IMG/VR virus record: IMGVR_UViG_3300020183_000020
Location: 46,138-110,137 of that record
Direction: 5' to 3' (one strand)
Length of the DNA: 64,000 bases
DNA from: a virus
This document shows, piece by piece, positions 36,001-45,600 of this stretch. The translations under genes and the position numbers were made by a program. The notes beneath the pieces were generated by a model, which saw only the letters and a list, made by a program, of their open reading frames with translations, was not told the origin of the DNA and did no database searches. Within the stretch, counting starts at the first letter, position 1. Every line of letters begins with the position of its first letter.

Positions 36001-36274
36001 TTATCCGACTTTAGAAAACGCGAGCTACTTCCCCTCGGCATTTGCTAAGAACTTAAGTGCTTACTACAGAGACTACAAGACTTGCCTGCCAATACTGATG
36101 CGTGTGGACTCAGATGCACACACACTTTATCGCAAAAATGAAGTGGTGTTGGTGGTGTTCATTAAGACAACACCTTGGGGCGAAGGTGTTGCGGTGGATA
36201 TGAGAGAAGACAATACGAACCTCGTGGTGGCTTGTGTGTATCGCACAACACATCTCATGTTGTTGGGAGAATAA
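33095..36274 (+). CDS. Large virion protein (1059 aa), paralogous to the 1727-aa protein
   Basis: The N-terminal half (residues 1-480) aligns with the N-terminus of the 1727-aa protein at 42684. Shared blocks are PLLDSELNL, RTDFVFLEMW, RRVQIQYRIRVHS, DHGLWIAGDGD, DGFVYAIPLFFVFRRN and DVLDLRRRVF. This suggests a common anchoring domain with different distal parts. The C-terminal part is beta-rich with Cys pairs (CPQTCGTKAGS, GGLCPDE). No enzymatic motif. It starts 15 nt after the preceding gene. Confidence 0.7.
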   Translation: MTKFLSTVSRNLSPSNYSWDSVVHQQSRPLLDSELNLSQDILSEKSRIDLPSGILSRYPINESVGSLIFSPTTPNEFGVNPFKALVAGKILEVKGTNSTTDVNKIYLPAPETTSGPGTDLKRTDFVFLEMWLQEVTPSMNARSRLRVVGVLTGDTLTIGDGINPDIILTEGTDFFVGVSNPHTARNIAEAINDYDGLNLGLTIGGVTITAETRGTDFLFLLMTGGANGNNITFTPSSLTSIEVINSPSGGTTGTGKPDADHIYYAGNVLSDSSLWLDDNIQDPNISTSSSRRVQIQYRIRVHSSTFFSPVSTPFGLDDGSIYAQGGAGTEVVGRIFSRHDTDHGLWIAGDGDLTSSTEFSSVDGFVYAIPLFFVFRRNQADTASGYGFNPNDDANTGLLSTHDGTFTNAVICVDPIPLGESDRPDGLFADEISTSDVLDLRRRVFPQGVDFSAALEYQFHALLDNTNRTWFLDESVFNTYADGTGGISTTPMVCDVFGLSDLSAGNYKRDFDRVSRRFSTAPLIERTTIVAYPQGTTSPTGVSVASAGGDPLKWYEGDVIEIDFSGLNSRSDALWTTFEPLDPETDNPVDFWVNGTRILDIGYCWHDDTDGTGNTDNTAKFSKIEVLSETLVRLTLDRNDQLANRGDGVTAPAPTDCLVGDATGNTGSEYGIYIEVILEYPASDKGLTETPISTLQPDVTAYPRGAVLNFPVGTEPHSDADNEKPLVHLEDQRRELSIEYIGEQRTDEFVAYSGTAVRLPYRIFYDPTDVLTLPEVYDRSGGANDGDLLALNLSECQFGQAETILVWTADSTTFPRLVEVTCYPLLACVPNNVKFFVYYRGVCPQTCGTKAGSVNSGVGGLCPDELELKPLAVSRNITTLLQGAGAGSSGYPFYAPYEQLGTSSRAEDTYGYTEWGVLNGTEVYLDDLRINTGMVDLPSFVPFVSSVGVTLGEISGGGVPVKDDEGRVIYPTLENASYFPSAFAKNLSAYYRDYKTCLPILMRVDSDAHTLYRKNEVVLVVFIKTTPWGEGVAVDMREDNTNLVVACVYRTTHLMLLGE

Positions 36275-36278
36275 GATC

Positions 36279-39200
36279 ATGCCTAAGAAGTCTATCAATC
36301 AAAACGATGTGGTCATCACCTCAAACAGAGGAACTGATGAAGCCTCTTGGTTAATTGGTCTTTCCACTAACAATACACTATCCGTTAGTGCTAGTGATGT
36401 GTCTAGTTCGGGGGCTTTGGGGGGCTATCTCGGTGGGAATGTCCAAGTTAACTTGGACGATCTTACATCTGCCGCTCTACAGGATCAACCCCCTCGAATA
36501 GGATATCCCCCCATCACATACTCCAACAGGAATGGAGTCATCGCTTCACATGACGGAAGACCCGATTGGGGCGGAGCTAAGATTAACGATAACCCACCTT
36601 GGAAAACTATCCATAAAAAGTGGGCTGAAGAAAGAGAGTTACCCCACAAGGGTGTGGGAGTTAAGCAAAATGATTCAGTTTATGGGGATTTAGCACGAGA
36701 GCAATACAAGTACATAAACGAAGATGGCGTTTATGATGTGGTGGCTTTATCCTATAGAGATGATGGAACGAATAGCTACTATGGAATAACGACACCCACT
36801 ACTCCCGCACTCCCGCAGTTTTCCTCTGGCTTGAACATCGACATTCGACAAGCTGTACCCCGCCGCGTCTATAATCTCGGACTCAATGATAACACCATTT
36901 ATCCATTTTTGCATGGTGGAACAGGTATAGCGGAAACTCAATCAGATATTTTCAACTCGGCTACAGGGTTAAGTATTGGTTTTACAGGAGACTTGGCAAC
37001 AGCGAGCTTGGGCGTAAAGAACTCTTTGGAGCCATCACTTGTTGTAGTCCCCTCCGCTCAAGTTTATGACCCCTTAAAATCTTACGACCTTCTCGATGCT
37101 ACTTCTACGGATAATGGATTGGATAATGTGGGGTTGGTTGTTTCGGGCATCTTATTCCCTGCGGATAGGGGGACATTAGCTTTAATCCGTTTCCCCTCAG
37201 ACGAGGACGGAGTAAGTGGTTCTATCCTCACACCCGCTGCCTCCACTCAAGATGTACTAGACCGCGTGGTGGCAGCAATCAACCTTGGTCAAGGTGTTGG
37301 TTTAAACGATGGACAACCCGGTGGAGCGTTGTTCAATAATCTAAACAATACGGACTTCCCTAGTCGTTTAACAGGGCAGTACGACCTATATGAACTTCAT
37401 ACAGGTAACTACATTCCCCACTCAACCCGATCAGGGGCTATAGGTGGATTGACAGGGGATAAGACCAAAGGTCAGGTCAGACTTCTTTCTGACCCTATGG
37501 CGTTCAACATCAGTTCTTCGACTATCACAGGGGGCTTACCTGTTTTGTTCTCGCCTTATGTGTGGGACACCACATCAGGCACACAGACCTTAAAACAAGA
37601 CAGAAACTTCCTCAGCTATAGACTACCTTTGTTATCCGATTACTCCCCCACAGGGTTAAAAACTCCCCCTGAGGAAAGAGATAGGTTCTATGTTAAGAAC
37701 AGACCCAACAAGGAAGAATATGATGTGGATTATTATCCGACCTTCGACACGGCTGGCGGATATTTGACTTTTGGTGAGGTTGATAACTATAGTTATCAGG
37801 TTGCTCGTTATCGTCATGTGGTGACTTTGATAGAAGATTACATCGACCACCTGACAAACACCACAGGCGTGGAGGGAGAAAGCAACTTTGGTAGCTTTGC
37901 TCTTATCCATTTCAAGACGGAGGCTGCGTTTGAGAGGCTTGTGAGAGATGGTATCGCCCCTTCTGATGAAGAAGTATATAGCAAGAACCTCATCTCTTAC
38001 TCCGACATTAAAAGCAATATCGGTTACTCTCTCGGCACTTCAGGTAATGATGGCTTATTGGATAGTTCAGAGTCGTATGAGAGAAATGCAGGGTTGTCTA
38101 TATTTAGACCAAATGTGAGCTTTGAAAGAAGAGCCTTACCCCCTGTAAAAGTATCCATCTCCCATGAGACAAAGACAAGATCATATCATCCAAGTGTAGC
38201 TGCCGAGACTACGATAGATAAGCTGAATAGCTACTTCATGTTCGTCTCAGGGGTTATTTATACACACCCGACTACCCATAAAGGCTATACAGGACACGCA
38301 GAAACACGAGGCGTGGATGCGGAATTTGTCCTGCCTGAAAGTATCCGTTATAGCAGGATGTCCACAAAGATTGGGGTTTGGCAACAAACCGCAGCTTTCT
38401 TTGGTGGGACTTCTTACTCTTACACCTATTGGGATGGGGCTGAAGAAAACTCAAGTAGTCCTTTTGCTACTATCCGTCCTCTTTCACAAGTGCTGTTATC
38501 CGAGTACACAGCACAAGATAACTTGTACGCTAATAGCTACGAGTATCTAAACTCAGACCCTTTGGCATCTCAGTTTGAGTTCTATCCAAAACATCAGCAA
38601 ATGTGGATAACCTTACAGGGGTTTAATGGTGAACTAGACCCAGCGGGTTATGTGTTCACGGAAGTTTTGCCCACGGGAGATGCCCCACATCCCATAACAG
38701 ATTTGTCTCTTTGGGATAAGAAAGACGGCTTGTGTGTCTTTAGTTCTGTGGGAGGCAGAGCAAGTGTACTTGTCAACAATCCATATCTTCAGCACTCCAA
38801 CTTGGGGGTAGATCGCGTTGCTGACAGCGTTGAGTACTCAAATATAGCCAAAGTGCTTTACCATAGTTCCCGCAAGGTATCGCTTCTTGAGCTGTATGGA
38901 CATCGACTATCCCCACAAGGCACCACAAGTTATTATGAGCCCCCCTCGACAACAGGGATCGACACCATCACAAGTGTCACCTACAGGGAAAACCCCGACT
39001 TTCCTTCTGGGGCATATATTTGGGGAAGCGATGGTGTGGGCATCGTTTATAACGAGTACAATCAAAACTTCAAATATGTCTATTTGTGGATAGATTGGGC
39101 AACTAATCCCACCTACCCATCACCCAAAGCTATGGGTCAATCGTTTGCCATATACCGCTATGACGAAGAAGGATACAAGGTCTACCAAGACTTGGAGTTA

Positions 39201-41870
39201 TTGCCTGTAGGTGGTGATGTAGATAATGGATATGCACTAGAGGCGTGTGCAGGATGGGATTGGGTAGATTCAATGGATGCCGACTTGTCTGTCCCGACAA
39301 GTTCAGCTTTCCGTTACCCTGTTGATCGACCCATTTATAGACCACTAGAGAACTCTAGCTCGGGAAGAACAACGGATAAAACTCACGCAGATGGGCGTTT
39401 CTTAGCTATTAAAGGTGTGACCTATTACATAGAGGTTTTGCCCTCTATCGACACTAGTGCACATACAAACCCTCTCCTTTGGAATGAAGTAACACAAGTG
39501 CTACAGGCGAGAGATGAAACAACCGTCTCAGCAGCGGATGATTTGTGTTTAGGGTTCAGCAATGCTGTATCTACCCCCGCATCTACTTACTACAATCTTT
39601 ACTACAACTACTCGACTGTGCCGTTGACACAAGTGGAGACACTAATATCTGACCCCGCTCCATCAGATCATCCGAGTGCGATACAGGGGGCGATATTGGC
39701 ACTTAGGAAGCTGTTTCTAAATGCAGCTACGGGGTCATTTACATATACTGCCACACCTGTAGCCAACCCGCATCCCTACACCACATCCGTAAATGCAGAT
39801 GGGACGATGAACTACGGATATAGGATAGTGGAGATTGTCCCTTCGGGGAGCAGGCAACTGCCTGAGTATGGAAATCTTACTATGGATACAAGGGGATTCA
39901 TTTCGGTGTGTGGAGTGGGCAATCCACCTACGAATGCAGGAGATGATATCCTCGCGGTGTCTGATCCTTCATACGCGAGAAGGGTGCCTTTGAGGTCTTT
40001 ATTCACCTTGCGTAAAGACACACAAGAGAGGTTCTTAGACGAGTCTTATCGAGTGGAGTCGTTGTTCACCGATATGGAGACTGACTCTTTCAGATATAAC
40101 TCAAACATGGTTGAGAACCTTAGAGGTCCAGGGCTTGCGTTTCCTACAGAGGGAGAGAATATAGCGGGTTATATCGCTTTCCCCGTGAGAGATGATTACT
40201 TTATTACTCCAAGTAATCCGCAGAGTGGAATACAGGTTTCCGAATATCAGGTAGCACCCCACGGAAAAGCGGGTTACCTGCGTAACAGTCTTCACCTTAG
40301 AAGAATAGACTCCAACTTTAGGGAGGCTCAGGTAATGGGCTTCCCTAACAGCACAAGAAATCTCCTGAGCGGGTCAAAATATGGATGCCCCCCTCGTGGG
40401 GTCTTGGTCTATCCATTTAATGACTTTGAAATGGATACTTCTATATTTTTGGGGGAGGATTTGGCGAGCAACACGATGCTCTCTGCAAATAGGGGTTTTC
40501 ATACGCCCAACTCAGAAGGAGCCAATCCGAACGCGGGGGATGGTTGGATAGACGACTTGGTAGCTGAATACCCTATCTTAAGACACGCACAACCGCAGTA
40601 CAACAATGTATCTGCGGGAGACATAACAAGTGTAGATGTGAATTATGTTAGGGCATTTGACGCGAACTTTGGAAAAGACCCTCGTTTAACGCCTCAGCAT
40701 CCCTATTGGAACAAGGATTGGACAGAAGCGACCACAGGTGGTGCCAATATCTATCGTTCATCGACATCTGCACAGAACTATGGGTTGATTGAGCAAAACA
40801 AATGGAACCGCGTGAGCCTTGATGATCAGGGAGTTATCCAATTTGCTCCCTTGAAGTTAAGGTTGGTGGGTGTGGATTGGGATATGATCTCTTATGTTGA
40901 TCCGAACTTCCCTTTACAGCGTAGAGACGGATATGTGCATGAGATAGGTGGAGAGCTATATCTTATGCGTAAGAGAGTAATGAGAGTATTCGTTAAGGTG
41001 CCGGGTCTAACCACTTGGCTAGATGCGGGCGTAGTGGATGGGACAGAAGGGGAGAGTTATCTTCATTATGATGCGAATGCGTCTTTGATAGGAGGTCGCG
41101 ACCCTAATGGATCAACAAATGAGAAGTCTCACCCAACCACAGACGGAGCAGGTTGTTGTGTTAGATATGAGGAAAAATATCTTCCTGAAGAAGGTGTGGT
41201 GTGTCTAGATTTAGATTTGAATGTTGGGTTCATACCTGCCTTTAACAATAGGTCTATCACCACACAAGACACCTATTTAGGCATCAGCACATCTATTGAT
41301 CTAAGATACGACAACACTCTTTCGGATAGTTTGTTTGAGTTAGAACCTGCACAAGATGGATACCTAGTGGAATCTAAGAGAGGGAGCAACAATGAAGCTC
41401 CAATCCTAGTAAAGGTTATCCTTTCTGACCCTGAGTATCCAAAATACGAGGTGAATGGAGGTGGAGACTTATTAGGTTTAGGTGGGTTTACGACTTATCC
41501 CGTGGGGGATTTGGGTGTTACAATCAAGGATATCAAGCCAGCCCCGAATAAGAGTTATATTGGTCATTCGTACCCTGCGGACGACAGAAGTCCGACATGG
41601 ACGAGAAGGGGTCTTATGGGGATAGAAGTTTTACGACCTGATGGTTCTAACTATGATTACGATCAAGCCATAGCTAGACCTGACTTTTGTGGTTTGAACC
41701 TTCATGAAGATGTGGGTTTGCACTATTGGAAACAATCGGGTGCAGATGTTTATGAATGGTATCAGCCCACACTATCCAATATGACGAATAAGATAATCTA
41801 TTCTCATGAGGTGGATGCGGCAACGCGGGTGGGGAACTTGAGTTCATTGACCAATAAGGGAGAGGGTTAA
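36279..41870 (+). CDS. Giant virion/adhesin protein (1863 aa)
   Basis: The start chosen is ATG 36279 (MPKKSINQNDVVITS) with GGGAGA 9 nt upstream, 4 nt after the previous stop; an earlier frame start at 36234 lies inside the upstream gene. The protein is Tyr-, Asn- and Gly-rich and beta-type throughout. Residues about 955-1050 (FAIYRYDEEGYKVYQDLELL ... GVTYYIEV) match a domain of the 2453-aa protein. No membrane segments or catalytic motifs. It is probably a tail fibre or baseplate-attached adhesin. Confidence 0.7.
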   Translation: MPKKSINQNDVVITSNRGTDEASWLIGLSTNNTLSVSASDVSSSGALGGYLGGNVQVNLDDLTSAALQDQPPRIGYPPITYSNRNGVIASHDGRPDWGGAKINDNPPWKTIHKKWAEERELPHKGVGVKQNDSVYGDLAREQYKYINEDGVYDVVALSYRDDGTNSYYGITTPTTPALPQFSSGLNIDIRQAVPRRVYNLGLNDNTIYPFLHGGTGIAETQSDIFNSATGLSIGFTGDLATASLGVKNSLEPSLVVVPSAQVYDPLKSYDLLDATSTDNGLDNVGLVVSGILFPADRGTLALIRFPSDEDGVSGSILTPAASTQDVLDRVVAAINLGQGVGLNDGQPGGALFNNLNNTDFPSRLTGQYDLYELHTGNYIPHSTRSGAIGGLTGDKTKGQVRLLSDPMAFNISSSTITGGLPVLFSPYVWDTTSGTQTLKQDRNFLSYRLPLLSDYSPTGLKTPPEERDRFYVKNRPNKEEYDVDYYPTFDTAGGYLTFGEVDNYSYQVARYRHVVTLIEDYIDHLTNTTGVEGESNFGSFALIHFKTEAAFERLVRDGIAPSDEEVYSKNLISYSDIKSNIGYSLGTSGNDGLLDSSESYERNAGLSIFRPNVSFERRALPPVKVSISHETKTRSYHPSVAAETTIDKLNSYFMFVSGVIYTHPTTHKGYTGHAETRGVDAEFVLPESIRYSRMSTKIGVWQQTAAFFGGTSYSYTYWDGAEENSSSPFATIRPLSQVLLSEYTAQDNLYANSYEYLNSDPLASQFEFYPKHQQMWITLQGFNGELDPAGYVFTEVLPTGDAPHPITDLSLWDKKDGLCVFSSVGGRASVLVNNPYLQHSNLGVDRVADSVEYSNIAKVLYHSSRKVSLLELYGHRLSPQGTTSYYEPPSTTGIDTITSVTYRENPDFPSGAYIWGSDGVGIVYNEYNQNFKYVYLWIDWATNPTYPSPKAMGQSFAIYRYDEEGYKVYQDLELLPVGGDVDNGYALEACAGWDWVDSMDADLSVPTSSAFRYPVDRPIYRPLENSSSGRTTDKTHADGRFLAIKGVTYYIEVLPSIDTSAHTNPLLWNEVTQVLQARDETTVSAADDLCLGFSNAVSTPASTYYNLYYNYSTVPLTQVETLISDPAPSDHPSAIQGAILALRKLFLNAATGSFTYTATPVANPHPYTTSVNADGTMNYGYRIVEIVPSGSRQLPEYGNLTMDTRGFISVCGVGNPPTNAGDDILAVSDPSYARRVPLRSLFTLRKDTQERFLDESYRVESLFTDMETDSFRYNSNMVENLRGPGLAFPTEGENIAGYIAFPVRDDYFITPSNPQSGIQVSEYQVAPHGKAGYLRNSLHLRRIDSNFREAQVMGFPNSTRNLLSGSKYGCPPRGVLVYPFNDFEMDTSIFLGEDLASNTMLSANRGFHTPNSEGANPNAGDGWIDDLVAEYPILRHAQPQYNNVSAGDITSVDVNYVRAFDANFGKDPRLTPQHPYWNKDWTEATTGGANIYRSSTSAQNYGLIEQNKWNRVSLDDQGVIQFAPLKLRLVGVDWDMISYVDPNFPLQRRDGYVHEIGGELYLMRKRVMRVFVKVPGLTTWLDAGVVDGTEGESYLHYDANASLIGGRDPNGSTNEKSHPTTDGAGCCVRYEEKYLPEEGVVCLDLDLNVGFIPAFNNRSITTQDTYLGISTSIDLRYDNTLSDSLFELEPAQDGYLVESKRGSNNEAPILVKVILSDPEYPKYEVNGGGDLLGLGGFTTYPVGDLGVTIKDIKPAPNKSYIGHSYPADDRSPTWTRRGLMGIEVLRPDGSNYDYDQAIARPDFCGLNLHEDVGLHYWKQSGADVYEWYQPTLSNMTNKIIYSHEVDAATRVGNLSSLTNKGEG

Positions 41871-41872
41871 CC

Positions 41873-42670
41873 ATGCCAGCCATTTTTGAACGCTCTACGG
41901 ATAAACTTATCCAAGTGATCCCTAATTACCCTGCCTCATTAGAGATGGCGGGTAAGTATGTGGTTGATTATCCCGATTATTTCAGTTTGGACATAGACGA
42001 ACTGAGCGTCACGCCAGGTGACGAAGCGACAATCAAGGCGGCAATACTATCTGCCAAGGATAGTCTTTATGAGACATCTTTTGCGACCTATGACAACATC
42101 CTTACGAACAATCTCATGGGTTTATCCGATATTGCTCCTTCTGCCCCCTTGAGTTTTGATTCAGCAGCGTTATTCCCTTGGGCGGCAACGGGAGAATTTT
42201 TAAGCCAAGGCATAAAGACATCCGACACAGCTAATGGATTTGCTGTAATGGGGAGATACCCAAGCGTAAACCACATAGGTGGTGGTGTGGTTACTAATGA
42301 CGATACGCTAACAGGGGCGAAGTGCGTAATCACTAAAGAAATAGACATCACGGCATACACATCTGATGGATTGGGACGATCAGAGTTTATGGTTTATTTC
42401 AGAAGTGCGTTGAAGTCTTATGTGAAAGATATTTCTTACTTAGAGGGGGTAAATAGTTCTCAGCGAGGGGGTTTGTTTTACACACAATCGGACAAGAGTT
42501 CACCAAATAGGCTTAGACTATTTATTTCAGCCGACAATGGACTCAGCTATCAGGAAATGGATAGTTTAAGTTCTTTTGTCTTTCCCGTGAGGAAGGACGC
42601 GATCAGATTAGCGTTTGTGAACTTCACGAACGCAGATATCCACCTACTCTCTTTCACCTTGATGTTCTGA
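41873..42670 (+). CDS. Virion protein (265 aa)
   Basis: Follows the 1863-aa gene by 2 nt and uses GGGAGAGGG as RBS. It starts MPAIFERSTDKLIQVIPNYP; an N-terminal helical segment of about 70 residues precedes a beta-rich domain with a galactose-binding-like flavour (EIDITAYTSDGLGRSEFMVY and a closing DIHLLSFTLMF). No clear family. Its place between two giant tail genes suggests a connector or fibre-associated role. Confidence 0.6.
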   Translation: MPAIFERSTDKLIQVIPNYPASLEMAGKYVVDYPDYFSLDIDELSVTPGDEATIKAAILSAKDSLYETSFATYDNILTNNLMGLSDIAPSAPLSFDSAALFPWAATGEFLSQGIKTSDTANGFAVMGRYPSVNHIGGGVVTNDDTLTGAKCVITKEIDITAYTSDGLGRSEFMVYFRSALKSYVKDISYLEGVNSSQRGGLFYTQSDKSSPNRLRLFISADNGLSYQEMDSLSSFVFPVRKDAIRLAFVNFTNADIHLLSFTLMF

Positions 42671-42683
42671 AAGGGCAGATAAC

Positions 42684-45600
42684 ATGGCGAATGACAATTA
42701 TGGGACAAGTGTAAGTAGAACTCTCAGCACGGACAATACTCGGTTTGCAAATGTTGTTTGGCAAGCGGGTAAGCCCCCTTTGGACAGCGAGTTGAATCTC
42801 GTGGGTCAGCTTGCATGGGAGAATCAATCGGATTTGGTTAGGTCTTTAACACACAGCGGGTTCTTACTTGATCCCCGAGATAATCTACAGGATTTCGTCT
42901 TTAATCCATTGTGGTCAAACTACTTTGAATTTGGATCAGAAGATCGCATTCCTCCATCAGCACTTGTGAATGGTTGGGTCTTACCCCTCGCAGGTAGTGA
43001 TACGGATACTGATGTCTTACCACTATCCATTAAGTTACCACCCCCACCTACAACGGGTACACGGACAGACTTTGTGTTCCTAGAGGTTTGGAAAGTGGTT
43101 CTCCCCACAGGAGCGGCTAGCATCATTAAGCCCGCTAATGGATACATTTATGATCGTGGAAATGTGGTGAATGGGAAGTCATTAGAAGATGAACTTGTTG
43201 ACCCTGAAGTTGGCTTTGAAACGACCAAAAGGGTTCAGGTGCAGTATCGACTTCGGGTGGAAGCTGGCGTTGATCTCACTTCTTATGTGGAGGGATTTTA
43301 TCCAAGCATCCTTGCACAGGGACCAACATCCGCAGCGGCAGGAGGAGCCTTCACTAATGACACTTCGGATAAGGGTTTGTGGAGAGCCACACATGGGGAT
43401 ACGGCAGATGGGTATGTTTATGCCCTGCCCATAGGAGCGGTCTTCAGAAGAAACTCATCCGCATACATCATGAAAGACCCTACAGGGGGAAATCAAAACG
43501 GAGCTATCAATAGAAAGCCCTCCGCTTCAAGCGTCAATGATGCAGGGATACTCACACAAGCTACGCTCACCAACAACATCACAGCTTCATTTACAGGAAG
43601 CATCAGCATATCCAATCTGACCAACTCAGGGATAGACGATGCCGATTTTATGGATATCTCTCCAAGATTGTTGATCCTTGGCGAGGGTTTAGAGACTGAG
43701 GTGGTCTCTATAACTTCGGTAGGTGCAGGTGTCGTAAACCTTTCCGAAAGAGGACGAGCGGGAACACAGCCTAAAAGACACATCGCAGGTACAAAAGTAT
43801 CCATTTACAATGGGCGACCTGATGGGAAATATGCGGACGAAGTTCATGCACAAGACTTCTTGGATATGAGACACGCTGTGCGTGTGGGGGAATGGGACTA
43901 TCAGTCTTTGTTGGTAGGTGCAGTATCCGATCTAATCGGGAATAAACTGCGGACAACTCAAAAGCAAAACTCCTTGGGTTCAGACAGCAGGGGTGTGGTT
44001 GTAGAAGAAGTAAGCCTTCTTCATCACACAGCCGTCAATAACACACACAAACTCGATGCCCCTAATGGTATCCGTAATGTATGGTCAGATACCGCTGTTC
44101 CCCAATATGGAATCACACTTTATTTAGACCCCTCTGTATCTACAGATGCTCGGGGCTTAACTACTGCAACTCTCGACTCAACAGAGGCGGGCTTTTGGGA
44201 AATAGGTGCGGATTTACAGCCTAACGCATTTTTGTACCCTGCGGGATTAAATAAGGGTTCCGCTATTTTCCTTTCTCTCGATGCTTCGGTAGGCAATCTT
44301 GGATATGGTGTAAAAGGCAGTACTCCTAATAAGAGAGGTGTAAGGCTTTTATCTCCTAAGGAAAATGCCTACGAAAACCGCTTTTACAATACTGCTCCCC
44401 CCGTGAAAATCGAACTTCAAGGGGATGAAACCGAATACTATCCTAAGTCAACAGGGCAGTATGAGACACCTTTCATGGTGTTAGGTGATTTACTAAGCTC
44501 TATAGACTTCTCTGCGGATACCACGAATAACATAAAAACCCTTTACCTATCCGAGGTGTCTTACTCCTCTGCGAGCGTGACAGCATTGGGAACCTTTGAG
44601 AATGAGGTAAAGGTTTACGCCTTTAAGACAGGAACCACATACAACTCGGCATGGGCTAACACATCCATTTACGCTGGGGAAACCACCTATGAGACACTTA
44701 TCCTTAATGGTGGGGAAGACCTATCAGGAAGGTCTTCTGAACTTTATGCCCTGATTTATGGAGACCCAGCTAATCCCGATAACAATGGATTGTTTAGGGT
44801 TATCTCAGCGGGTGTTGTAAATAAGAGCGTCTTTTACGAAAACACCACAGGTACAGAATGGACACCTGCGAACAGGGAACAATGGATTGTTTGTTTGCCT
44901 GTCGGGGATAACACTAACCCCACACCCGTAAATAACCCGAGCGTTTCCTTATCTTTTGAGTTAAGAACGGAATACCTTCGGGATACGGATAGTTCTGCTG
45001 TGGTGGCGATTACATCGAGTGATCTAGCCACGGCGGATTCGTTCTATTTAAGCCTCTCTGTGCAATACCCCGCAGGATTAGGCGGGACAGCAAATGTGGC
45101 TGATGATATTCACTATATTGGGGTACAGCCTTCAGATACGACCACATTCTTGAGAAATGCGGTTTCCGCCCTCGACCCCTCTCCCGGTCAAGTCCCCTCT
45201 CTGAACCTAGACGAGATAACCCTTCCGAGTAAAAACCACCTTAGCCTTTGGAATAGACTTGGGAGCAAGGGTTGGGGCAGTAGATCGGATAGTTCTAGTT
45301 TAGGATTAAGTTATGGTGGCGTGGTGGTGAACAATGAGACGGATAGAGAGGCGGAGGCGTTTTATGATAGCGGGAGCAAGACAATCTTGCTCCAAGCCTA
45401 TCAGAAGAAGAATGTCATCCTGCACACGAAACAAGCCGCATCAGCCGTTATCCCCCTTGTTTATTTAGACAGCACACCCACCGATGATGCGGGCATTTTT
45501 GAAACCACACATCGTGGTGTATTCGTTTTGCCCCAAACGATCATGCCTAGATTTGGCAGACAAGATATCCCACTACACACCTATTTGGGTTCAGGGGATT

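Noticed and set aside
36234-36278. N-terminal extension of the 1863-aa protein
   Set aside because: It would overlap the end of the 1059-aa gene and has no RBS, whereas ATG 36279 has GGGAGA 9 nt upstream.
43257-43434. Plus-strand alternative frames inside the 1727-aa gene
   Set aside because: Several short frames overlap a well supported long gene; none has an RBS or a recognisable product.
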